A DNA stretch of 64,000 bases from Bryoerythrophyllum caledonicum (lineage: Eukaryota > Streptophyta > Bryopsida > Pottiales > Pottiaceae): contig OZ020520.1 of assembly GCA_963971425.1 (NCBI GenBank), positions 6,366,553-6,430,552 of the forward strand. Reading direction: 5' to 3'. The number at the start of each line of letters is the position of its first letter. Positions within the stretch are counted from its first letter, which is position 1. Of this stretch, positions 21,366 to 30,464 are shown one piece after another. Both the position numbers and the translations under genes were made by a program. The notes under the pieces are model-generated. The model had not been told where the DNA came from. It saw nothing but the letters and a program-made list of their open reading frames with translations, and did no database searches.

Positions 21366-22384
21366 CATGCCTAGACGTGGCATTGCTCCAGAGATGAATG
21401 GGGAAGAAACATAAAATCCCAATTGTGTAGCTAAAAAGAGATGGCAAGATCAACCACAAACGCTTTGGACATGCACTACGTGCAAAAAATATGTGAAAAT
21501 GATGCACTTGATGAAATTGTGGCCTAGAGCCCAAGCAAAAATATTAAGGCCACGGTAGGAAGGTCATGCCAGCGGTTGTCAAAGCTCTCATTTCATGCAT
21601 TGCTATCATGAAGTAACAATTGTGGTTGGTGTACGCAATGCAAGGCCGAAGATAATGTTATATTCAAACATGGCAATGGTTTGGGCTAAAATTGTATTGC
21701 ACAAAGATGTGGATTGGTGCACCGTAGTAGGTTGTAACGTCAACCTCTTAGATTGTTCCCAACATTTTATAGACACTACTTGGGATCAAGCAAGTGATTG
21801 TTGGCCTTGTTGGTCAAACCGATGATCTACTAAGAATTTTGCTTGAATTCAACAACGGTCCGTGCACGCTGAAGAGTACTACGCCTATGACTATGGAGAC
21901 TATTTGTGTGGCAACGATGAAAATGCCCCCCCCGGTTACATATGGTCAACCAAGTGGAGGCTTTTATTACGAAAGCGGTCAATACAGTATTGGGAGCAAC
22001 ACCCTTTATACTTTTACGGGTGCACATACGAGGAATAGCTATGAAACGTACCAGATCCCCAAAGCAAGGAGTGGCCACAAATCATATATTATCAAATAAT
22101 GCTCCATGTACCTTCCATGAATATGGAAGACGCACGCATGGAAGTTGCAATACCCCCTCCCACCATCCTTTCTAAGTACTCGTGACAAAGAAGAGGCTGA
22201 GTTCGAGAGGCAAATGCATGAGGCGACCATCCAAAGCCAACAGGAATAAATCCGCAAACTTGAAGATGATTCCCGCTTCATGGAAATGCAATATAATTCA
22301 TTGCGTGACATATATTCAAGTGGGCCATACTCAAGTGGGGCAGGGCTAAGTCGTAGATATGATAGCGTCTCTAGTGAAGATTAA
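21366..22384 (+). pseudogene. Decayed unknown ORF series
   Basis: Plus-strand frames with stops read as the remains of one protein. Near 21468 there is C-T-T-C-K-K-Y-V with a later His, like the start of a BED-type zinc finger. At about 21863 A-E-E-Y-Y-A-Y-D-Y-G-D-Y-L-C-G-N continues into W-S-T-K-W-R. The last part (22186-22384) reads F-E-R-Q-M-H-E-A-T-I-Q-S and R-K-L-E-D-D-S-R-F-M-E, a short coiled coil ending in S-V-S-S-E-D and a stop at 22382-22384. A zinc finger first and an acidic tail last would suit a DNA transposase, but no catalytic domain was identified. Confidence 0.35.
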
Positions 22385-22777
22385 GTATGCATTAGCATGG
22401 TATAGATATAGTCTACGTAGGTGTTGTCCTAGTTGTCGGTCACAATTTTTGAAAAATACATAGGAAACTTTGAATGTTCTTTCAAGTAATGTATATTTGA
22501 ATATTGTAGCAGGGACAATATATATGAGGCATGTATGTTACCTTAATAGAAATAAAATGTTTTGATTTATTGTGAATACTAGAATGGATGGAAGAAATGT
22601 ATGTGATTCATATAGTGTTTTTGGTGTGAAAATGCCTTCAGCTCTAACTGGTTAAACATCATGTTTGTTGTCAAAACAATTTTATGAACACCATCATTAA
22701 GGGAATTGGCCTCCAAGACTTGCACTCTTCCCCTATTCAAAATTCACTATACCCATGAATGACAAAGTGAAGAGGAG
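22385..22777. other. Intergenic, no gene seen
   Basis: AT-rich spacer between the decayed frames and the first NAD kinase exon remnant. Confidence 0.5.
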
Positions 22778-25741
22778 ATGTTGACTTTGCACTTGCTGCA
22801 GATGGATCAGGAACATGGAAAGCAGCAGAATGGTTGGACTCATGCATGCTCTCAGGTCTTAGTGGAAGAGCAGCTGCAAGAGACTTCTATTGGAGATGGC
22901 GGTACCCATCTTGCAGAGTTCTCTGATGCCATGCGAAGTAGGAACCATTACTCTTTTGTTCAAAAGTTCGTTTGTATCTGAGTTACCAATGCCACTTCCT
23001 AGTCTTCATTTGGTCATTACAAGTTTACCCACGCATTGGAAGGTCATTGACCAGAGTATTGCAGCTGATGATTTGTGCTGTATTTGCAGCTGTGGAAAAG
23101 GCTCTTTGGCAGGTTGCGGAGAGTAAAGCCAGAGCGCAAGATGAAGCATTTGAGTGGGAACGGAAGAATGAAATGGAACGGTTGCGGGTTCTTTCTTTGG
23201 AGGAGTGGGAGCAGGAGCAAGAGCAATGCCCGTCACCTCCTGGTATGTCAGAAATATCCTTGTTGGCCTGCACTAGTACTTTCCCATTCGAACTTGGTCA
23301 CATTCTTTATGCATTTTGAAGGAAATTAACATGGATTTTACCTTTCGGGATTCTCAGTGTTTTTTTTCTTTATCATCTCTGCAAAGAAATGATAAGGTGA
23401 ATTTTGTTATATAGCAAGCCACTTAGTAGAGAGTAGTTTTATGTAGCCTTATCTTTGCTACAACTTGCACATAAGTATGACTTCAAACTTGGATTTGTTC
23501 TTTGGAGCCAGTTAGAACTTTGAAGTGAATAGGCGCTTATATTAGTCAATTCAATTTTTAGGAATGTACAGTGTTGAATTTGCTTAAAGAGTGCGCTTCC
23601 CTAGGACATAGTGTTTGGGGCGCTGTTCCTGTTTGGTGTAGAACCGTGAAAGCTCTGAAAACGCTCGCAGCAGGAGTGGGAGGAGCTTAGTCATTTACTC
23701 TCTCATGGTCTCTGCCTTGCTACAGGTGGCTTAACAAGGAAAAGGGAATCGGAGTGTTCGTAGAGCACTCTGTGAAGAAGGAGCTTCTGCAAGACAGCTC
23801 ATACTTTAATGTCGTTCAATCTTGTGAAACATGTGTGTAATGCGGTGCATGGAAAGAATAAATCTATCACGGATTCATATTCCGTATTTCTGCCGGACGG
23901 ATAGTGGCGCAAAATCTCCTTGTGCTGATCTTATCTGCACAGGTGATGAAGTGTTGCAGCTTCATTGCAAAGTGGACTTGGTGATCACGTTGGGTGGTGA
24001 TGGGACAGTTCTTTGGGTAAATATTTTCTTCAACCAAACGTTTCCTGAAAGGATAATGTATGAATTGATCTGTCAGATACAAGTTCTGGAATATACAGTT
24101 GATTTATGCTTTCTGCAGTGTGAAATATTCTTCTAGATTTTCTGCAGTGTCAAATATCGAGTTTTCATCTAGGATTTCTGGACTTTAATTTGTTGTTCTT
24201 TTCTGGCTAGATTATTGTGCTATGCAGATGCTATGTGCAGGCAGCTAATATGTTTAAGGGCCCTGTGCCCCCTATTGTTTCTTTCTCAATAGGGGGCACA
24301 GGGCCCTTGGTTTTATGACACCATTCCGTATCCTGCATTTATAACCTCCTTCCTATGTTTTGTTTTCTGTTATTGATAGCTTTATTTTCAATTTTTGAAC
24401 ACGTAGAACAAAAAATTGCGTAAACATCATAACTGGTTTTCTTAACCTTTGTCCGCCGCAGAAACTGATCATTATAAAGAGTGTTTGCAAACATTGATAA
24501 GAGGCTCTGTATATATCACCCTTCGCCATCGATTGCACTTCCAAATTATGCGGAATCCAGATAAAGTGAAGGACGGTGAAGACCTCTGTGAACCAGAAAT
24601 TCATCTGGTGTTAAACGAGGTATCTATTGACCGAGGCATGTCGTCCTTTCTTACAAACTTGGAATGCTATTGCAATGACATCTTCGTCACAACAGTACAA
24701 ATTCTTTCTACTCCATCAAGGAGCACTGTATATTCTTTGGTTGCTAGTAGCTCGATGGTCCATCCGCAAGTGAGGATGAACCCCCCTATCGTGCAATTTG
24801 GTGTACCTAGTGGGCATGACTTTATCTTGAAAATGCTGTCCATTTTTGGGACGTTTGACATAGTTTCTAATGAAAATTGACAGGAAATCTCTTTTTGGAA
24901 TTTATTTTTCAACAAGTATTTAATTCTTTTTGTATCAAGTTCATCTGGGGATTGAATTGTGATACCTTGTGTGTGTTTCGTTTCACAGGTTCCGGGAATT
25001 CTTTTCACACCGATTTGTCCCCACTCACTATCCTTCAGGCCGTTGATTTTGCCGGAGTATGTGACAATCCGAGTTCACGTGGGTCATGTTGTGCATCCCG
25101 CCACCACAATGGCTCTTTTTATACTGAAAATAAGAGATTTAAAGGATGTTAGAGCAATGTGTAAAGTCACCCCTTTTTTTGCATTTTGAATGATTGATAT
25201 CACCTCTATATATTCGTCAATAGCTAAAATCACCTCAAGAAGACATTGTTTTTTCATCCTCAAAGATAGCTAAAACTACTCTGCCTTGATTTTAAAGACC
25301 ACCAAGATCTTCCATTCTTATTGAGGATTACAATTGAAGCACAATGATGCTTTTCCATCGGTTTAGAGTGGACAAGAAGTAGTAGATAATTTGAGAAGGA
25401 GGATCTTATTGACTTAACAATTATTTTTTTATGTTTCTTATATTAGATTTCTTGTGTGTAGTTTTAGGTGGATAAATTATCCAAGTCTACAATCTATTAA
25501 ATCTATTTTACTTGTATTGCAGGTGCCACACAATAGTAGGGGTCAAGCTTGGGTTAGTTTTGATGGGAAAGATATGGAGCAGTTGAGTGAAGGTGATGCC
25601 TTGATTTGTCACATGTCTGCTTGGTTTGTTCTAGCTGCATGTGACAAAGAATCTACGACAAATTTCCTTCAAAGCGTTCGAGATGTGCTACATTGGAACC
25701 TTCGGAAGCGTCAAGGAGTTGATGGGCTTCCATCCAACTAA
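22778..25741 (+). pseudogene. NAD kinase (plant NADK1-like), decayed
   Basis: NAD kinase phosphorylates NAD to NADP using ATP. Exon remnants, with recognisable splice sites: about 22890-22937 (H-L-A-E-F-S-D-A-M-R), 23090-23242 (A-V-E-K-A-L-W-Q-V-A-E-S-K-A-R), from 23726 (W-L-N-K-E-K-G-I-G-V-F-V-E), 23943-24016 (V-D-L-V-I-T-L-G-G-D-G-T-V-L-W, the intact GGDG motif), from 24241 (M-F-K-G-P-V-P-P-I-V), 24462-24769 (L-N-E-V-S-I-D-R-G), 24989-25078 and 25523-25741. The last two join in frame and are intact to the TAA. Damage: the LGSLGF region is replaced by a hairpin, GDGL is deleted after T-V-Q, GGS reads SSS, and STAYS reads STVYS. The exon before W-L-N-K is missing. Hence a pseudogene. Confidence 0.88.
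24256..24308. repeat. Perfect 22-bp inverted repeat in NAD kinase exon
   Basis: Arms 24256-24277 and 24287-24308 are exact reverse complements, separated by the 9-nt loop TTTCTTTCT. The left arm is the genuine exon sequence encoding K-G-P-V-P-P-I. The right arm stands where the conserved S-L-G-S-L-G-F coding sequence should be, and the frame runs into a TGA shortly after. Confidence 0.97.
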
Positions 25742-26128
25742 TTGGGTGTAAATTATCTCCTTGTTGTCACAATGAGAATATTATTGTATTAGTGCAACTT
25801 CAACAAGCAGATCAAAGTAGTGGGGAAGTTATGTCAAGGCATTTGCATTGCTAACAAGGATAGAGGTTGTAAAGACTCTTATGTTGAGTATATAGTTAAG
25901 TTAGTTTGTATTCTCCAATTCAAGTTTTCTCTCAACATTTACATGTGAGATACATTGGCCTTCCTAATCTAACTATAAGTTTGAAGTACAGCCCCTATCG
26001 CCTTTGATTATAAAAATAAAATCTACATATGAACTGATATCATCTTGTATCATATTTTAGTACAAAAAAAATTAGGCAAAGGTGGAATTGGCTACAATTG
26101 GTCATATCAATCACACTAAAAACAAAAT
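25742..26128. other. Intergenic, no gene seen
   Basis: 3' flank of the NAD kinase remnant; AT-rich, no conserved frame. Confidence 0.5.
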
Positions 26129-26219
26129 CTACACTAAAGATGGCTTTTAGTGTAGTGGACACTAAATACGAACCCATACACTAATTGTAAAGTTAATAAT
26201 TAGTGTAGTGACAAAACTA

Positions 26220-26293
26220 TACACTAAATGTCAACTACTACATTAAATGTCAACTACTATACTAAATGTCAACTACTACACTAAATGTCAGTT
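26220..26293. repeat. 19-bp tandem subterminal repeat
   Basis: About 3.7 copies of CACTAAATGTCAACTACTA, with one- or two-base differences between copies. It sits 60 bp inside the left terminal motif, as subterminal transposase-binding repeats do in CACTA elements. Confidence 0.85.
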
Positions 26294-26736
26294 CTAGTAA
26301 ATAGTGGAACATAAGATTTTTTACTTGTGGACATTTAGTGTATGAAACCTAAAAAATGATAATGTGTACATTTTGAGCATCAAAGTAAAGAAGATTTTGA
26401 GTGCATGTAAAAAAACAAGAATTTGCAAGAGAAATATTTGGAAAATAGAATGTAGATATGGAACAAAAGGTAAATCCCAAAAATTAGACAAAGAAGAATG
26501 TACATTTGGAGGGAAAATAAAACTACAAGTACAAGATTGGAAAAATAAGAACTTTGATTTAGAAGGAAAGTGAGAAAAGAGAGGAATATTGGAAAAGAAA
26601 AAAAACATAAATCTACTACTATAACAGGCGTCAGTGTCTGTCCGTCCGTTGCTCCTATTAGACCAAGAAGACCGTCACCGTAGAACAGACCAAGAAGACC
26701 ATAACCGTAGAACAGACCAAGAAGATCATCACCAAG

Positions 26737-27429
26737 ATGGATCCTCTGCCCTACTCCGAGTATCCTCACATGACCTCACTTCTGCGGCGCACCTTCAATG
26801 AGCATCTGTGCTTCGAAGAGGCTGTAGCAACTGCCGATGAGGATGATGTTGTGAAGCGGTTGAAGCCGGTGCGGCGGTGCGAGGTGGAGGTCTTGGGAGG
26901 TGGACCTGAGCCTGGAAGTCGGTATATGTTTGATCAGATTGAGAACAGAGTAAGTTTAGGATTTGGAGGTTCCTATTTAGTATCTGCATTTTTACAGTGA
27001 ATCAAAGATACCATGAGTTTTTACCTCTTTTCTCATTTATTAGGAAAAAGGGGTAAGATTCATCCTCAAAGGTTCTTTTTATATCTGTTCAACCAGATTG
27101 AGTTTCTGCATTGGTTTATTTAGGGATTAGGGTTTCTGTTCTGATGGACGTGTTGGTTACTGGACATCCAGTTTGGCGCAGTGGACAAGCGGATACAGAG
27201 CTTTGCTAAGGTGCTAGAAGAGAGATTGCATCGGAAGGTGGACGATCATGTGGCTCTTGCCTCTCAGGTGCAGCTCCTTTGTTCTCTTATTCTTTCTGTT
27301 AGTTTTTGAAATCCACGTATCGGTTGTGAATGATCTATCTATTGTGCAGGAAAAAGTGGTCGTGGTGGGGAGGGTTTGTTGTGAAGGAGAAGGACATCTC
27401 AATGACAACTCTGTGCTTCTGGAAGGGAG
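26737..27429 (+). pseudogene. POLA2: DNA polymerase alpha subunit B, 5' fragment
   Basis: Three exons with good splice sites: 26737-26949, 27172-27267 and 27350-27429. Exon 1 starts at ATG and ends in P-G-S-R-Y-M-F-D-Q-I-E-N-R; exon 2 gives V-D-K-R-I-Q-S-F; exon 3 gives V-V-G-R-V-C-C-E-G-E-G-H-L-N-D-N-S-V-L-L-E-G. These match the G-x-R-Y-M-x-D-x-I-E and G-(M/R)-x-C-x-G-E-G-H-L-N motifs that precede the phosphoesterase domain of POLA2, the B subunit of the primase-polymerase complex in replication. The OB-fold and phosphoesterase domain that should follow are absent, and so is the usual N-terminal domain. Introns are kept, so the copy arose at the DNA level. Confidence 0.8.
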
Positions 27430-27616
27430 GTGAGTGTGCTGATTTCCTCAGTTAAGTTTGAGTGACCTCACATCTTGGATGTCTTTGTGGCTACTTTGGC
27501 TTAACTTGGGCCTTTGTACATGCCTTCTGACATCCACTCTAATTCTTGCCATAGGCATTACCTTCTTTTTATCATGTTCTTAAAGGTCAATGATATTTAT
27601 CATCTGTTGTGTAACT

Positions 27617-27908
27617 AGGTAACTAGGCTCACATCCACGTCTTCCTTTCGAGTGAACGTCTGCACAAACGCAGCGAGCACATTGCGCACGCGAGGAATGC
27701 GATCTCGATGGAGGATGAGGATGTGGCGTCGAGTACTGCGTGCGAGGAGAAGAGCAGGACCAAGGTTGCCGGTGAAAGTCCGCCGATACTGCGCCAACGA
27801 CGTCAACGATGGGAGAGAGAGAAGCAAATTTGGTGTGCCGGAGAGAGGGAGAAAGAGAGAGCTTCCGGTTGGGCTTCTAATTCACCGGCAGTGATTTTCC
27901 GTTGGTAG
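27617..27908 (+). other. Open stretch of unknown origin
   Basis: After a possible splice acceptor near 27618 an open frame runs H-V-F-L-S-S-E-R-L-H-K-R-S-E-H-I-A-H-A-R and continues, rich in Arg and Glu, to a stop at 27906-27908. It is not POLA2 sequence and I do not recognise it. It could be a third captured exon or the 5' region of the OEP7-like gene. Confidence 0.3.
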
Positions 27909-27955
27909 ATAGCGGTATGTGAGCTCTGAAGCTGCAACGGAGAGGAAGGTGAGCC

Positions 27956-28252
27956 ATGGGGAAGAGTCCGCAGCGCGAGCGGAGCACATGGAGCACGTTG
28001 TTGATCACGGCTGCGGCACTAATCGCGGCGTGGGCGTCCATCGAGGTGGCGTTCAAGCCGTTTCTAGCAGCGGGGAGGGCGTCCATCAACCGTGAGCTGG
28101 ATCCCGACTACGACCCTGACGACGATCTCGAGTCCGAGGCCACCGCTCGCCCCAACACTCCCAACGAGCCTGAAGCCAAAGATGCATCCGCATCTCTCAA
28201 GAACCAGTCGACCACGCCCAAGGATACATGGAAACCGACCCTCCCCGAATGA
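27956..28252 (+). CDS. OEP7-like chloroplast outer-envelope protein
   Basis: A complete 98-codon frame, ATG at 27956 and TGA at 28250-28252. It starts M-G-K-S-P-Q-R-E-R, followed by one hydrophobic segment (about residues 13-32), then E-V-A-F-K-P-F-L-A-A-G-R-A-S-I and an acidic D-P-D-Y-D-P-D-D-D-L-E tail. OEP7 (OEP14/E6.7) proteins share the order M-G-K, single membrane anchor, A-F-K-P-F-L, S-I-D and D-P-D-D-D; they are signal-anchored in the chloroplast outer envelope. Plant OEP7 is usually near 65 residues, so the C-terminal 30 residues, rich in Ala/Ser/Thr/Pro, are extra. It may be functional or a captured copy. Confidence 0.75.
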   Translation: MGKSPQRERSTWSTLLITAAALIAAWASIEVAFKPFLAAGRASINRELDPDYDPDDDLESEATARPNTPNEPEAKDASASLKNQSTTPKDTWKPTLPE

Positions 28253-28393
28253 CCAAAAATTGCAACTTCAGCCAAAAAAAATTCTTAAGATTTTTCACTA
28301 CCTCCCACATTGTAAAAACCCTCACGACCAAAAACACCAATATCAAAGTCATCAAAGGAACACTTTCAAGAATGATGAAAATTATTCTTGGGG

Positions 28394-28487
28394 ATGGGGA
28401 CAAGGACGACGACGAGGACGGGGACGGGGGACGGGGGAAGGGGGGATGATGGATTGGAGGGAAAGGGCTAGGGGACGGGGAGGTGTG
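28394..28487 (+). repeat. G-rich degenerate repeat (GGGGAC)n
   Basis: Runs of GGGGAC/GGGGGAC and related units on the plus strand. They contain four or more G-tracts close together and could form a G-quadruplex. A C-rich counterpart lies at 33930-34200 on the plus strand. Confidence 0.8.
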
Positions 28488-28508
28488 GACTCAACACAAA
28501 AAAATGTT

Positions 28509-28537
28509 GTGTCCGGAGGACACGGGTACCCCACTAG
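28509..28537 (+). mobile_element. Helitron-like 3' terminus
   Basis: The palindrome GTGTCCGGAGGACAC (28509-28523, stem 6 loop 3) is followed by a 10-nt spacer and CTAG (28534-28537), then T. Helitrons end in a short hairpin about 10-12 nt before CTRR and insert between A and T. The element would extend leftwards over the OEP7-like gene and the POLA2 fragment, which lie on the same strand. Its 5' TC end was not identified. Confidence 0.5.
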
Positions 28538-28544
28538 TATATAA

Positions 28545-29110
28545 TAAATATAAAAATATACATTAAATATTCATTAAATATGCATAAAATATTAATTAAG
28601 TATTCATGAAATATGCATAAAATATTAATTAAGTATTCATTAAATATTCATTAAATATTCATTAAATATACATAAAATGTTAATTAAGTATTCATTAAAT
28701 ATGCATAAAATATTAATTAAGTATTCATTAAATATTCATTAAATATTCAAATACACATTAAATATACATTAGAAATTTATTAACTATTCATTAACTATTC
28801 ATTAAATATTCATTAAATAATTTTTAAATATACAAATATACATTAAATCGTCACAAAATATACATCTAAAACTCTAAAGATTCATTAAATATTATTTAAA
28901 TTTTATTTAAATTTTATTTAAATATTCTTTAAATATTCTTTAAATATACAAATGTACACTAAATATTCTTTAACCATACAAATATACATTAAATATACAA
29001 ACATTCTTTAAATATCATTTAAATATTCTTTAAACATTCATTGAAAATTCATTAAATTTTTATTAAATATATAAATATACATGAAATATTCATTAGAGAT
29101 TCATTTAAAA
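28545..29110. repeat. AT-rich minisatellite (CATTAAATATT)n
   Basis: Degenerate tandem copies of CATTAAATATT and CATAAAATATTAATTAAGTA type units, above 80% A+T. No coding sequence. Confidence 0.9.
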
Positions 29111-29443
29111 AGTTCAAGGAATGCAAGAAATGTGAATTGGAATAGTTGGGAATGGAAGGATAAGGAGATGAGGTTGAGAATGAGGCGGTGAAAACAAATG
29201 CATGGCGGCCAGTACGCGGTTGATTGGGGGGTAACACTATTTTTCAACTTGTTAACAAATTTTTGTGCTAAGGTGGGTGGTTGATTGGGGGCTAATACTA
29301 AGGGTACTAGGGTAGGTGGACGATTGAGGGATAATATTCATGACAATGCCGGCTAACACTAATTGCCAACTTCTTAACAAATAGTGTACTAGGGTAACTA
29401 TACCATTCGTACCATTACACTAAAAGCCATCTTTAGTGTAGTG

Positions 29444-30464
29444 TGTTCACAATATTTGATTATAAAATGCTATATGTTTTTACTCTTGATTAAAAATTTT
29501 ACCAACTATATCTCCAATGATCCAACTCCTTGAGAAGTAACAGATAGTTGTCCTCTCAGTAACAATCTTCATCAAAAGTAAAAAAAACTACAACACTTCC
29601 AAATCATATAGTGTGGATACACTAAACATCATTTTTGCTCTCATTGTTTCAATTTGAAGTGAAAATAAAGTATTTCAAATGGATTAGTAGTAATCTCAGC
29701 TGAAGTAGTTGAACCAAGTTAACTCTTACATCCCACAAGTCATTAAAAAAAGTTTTAAAAACACACCTTCTAATTTTCAAAGTCAGTCTGTGACAAAATT
29801 ACAAGTAAAGCTCATGGTTATGTACAAGTGAAGTGAAAAAGGAAGCCAGAAATAAGAAATCAAACAGCCACTGTTTCCAAGTCCACTCTTGAGTAAGCTG
29901 GATAAAAGTGAAACCGAAGCAAAACAAAAGACACGCGCCACACAACTTACGGAAGCAGTGATGAGTGATGAGCAGCATCGGCACGCACAGGCTGCGAGGC
30001 ATCGTCGCGGCGAAGTCACATGACGCGCGCCCCATATTATTAGGTAAGTAGCGCTCGTCGTCCACAAAACCCCCAACTTCGTAGTCAAAACCGCACGCGG
30101 TCCCACTAATCCGGGGATCCACTCGTTACCAACTTGCCATCGAGCTTCCCTCCTCCACCGCGACAGTTTTAGCTTGCTTCTCTGGCTATCTTAACTTAGA
30201 GTGTCACGCAACTCGGAGGGCACTTCAGTAGAGTGCAGTGGAGTTTTGGGTGTTGTTGGGTTTTTTCTTTTCTTTCGTGGGGAGGTTTTTTTTCACAATG
30301 AGGTGTGATCTGCATTGGTTGGGTGAATTAGGGTTTGGGTGCACGCGGTGGCTTGAGGATTCCGCTATGTTGTCGAGTACAGGGGCGGTAACGGCGGTGG
30401 CCGGGAGGTAGCGGTTGGGAGGTTTAAGGGAGGGATTGCTTTTTTGGGTTTTTTAGATCTGGAG
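29444..30464. promoter_or_regulatory. Upstream region and probable 5' UTR of the KMS1/VMP1 gene
   Basis: AT-rich up to about 29930, then GC content rises towards the KMS1 start. The pyrimidine-rich part from about 30170 to 30464 with no ATG in a good context except near 30297 fits a 5' UTR. No TATA box can be assigned with confidence. Confidence 0.35.

Larger units (their letters stand above)
26129..29443. mobile_element. TIR-bounded segment carrying gene fragments
   Basis: A 26-bp motif beginning CTACACTAAAGATGGC occurs at 26129-26154 and, exactly inverted, at 29416-29441. Next to the left copy are subterminal repeats with the same ACACTAA core. Inside lie the POLA2 fragment and the OEP7-like gene, with introns kept in the former. 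CACTA-type DNA transposons have CACTA... termini and subterminal repeats and are known to capture gene pieces; no transposase is present, so this would be non-autonomous. A 3-bp target duplication could not be shown, and a Helitron-like end inside offers another explanation. Confidence 0.5.

Noticed and set aside
28545..29110. CRISPR-like regular repeats
   Set aside because: Short AT-rich tandem units without unique spacers; a plant minisatellite.
29783..30122. Two overlapping minus-strand frames of 107 codons with hydrophobic stretches
   Set aside because: They overlap each other in different frames, lie in the upstream region of KMS1 and show no conserved motif.
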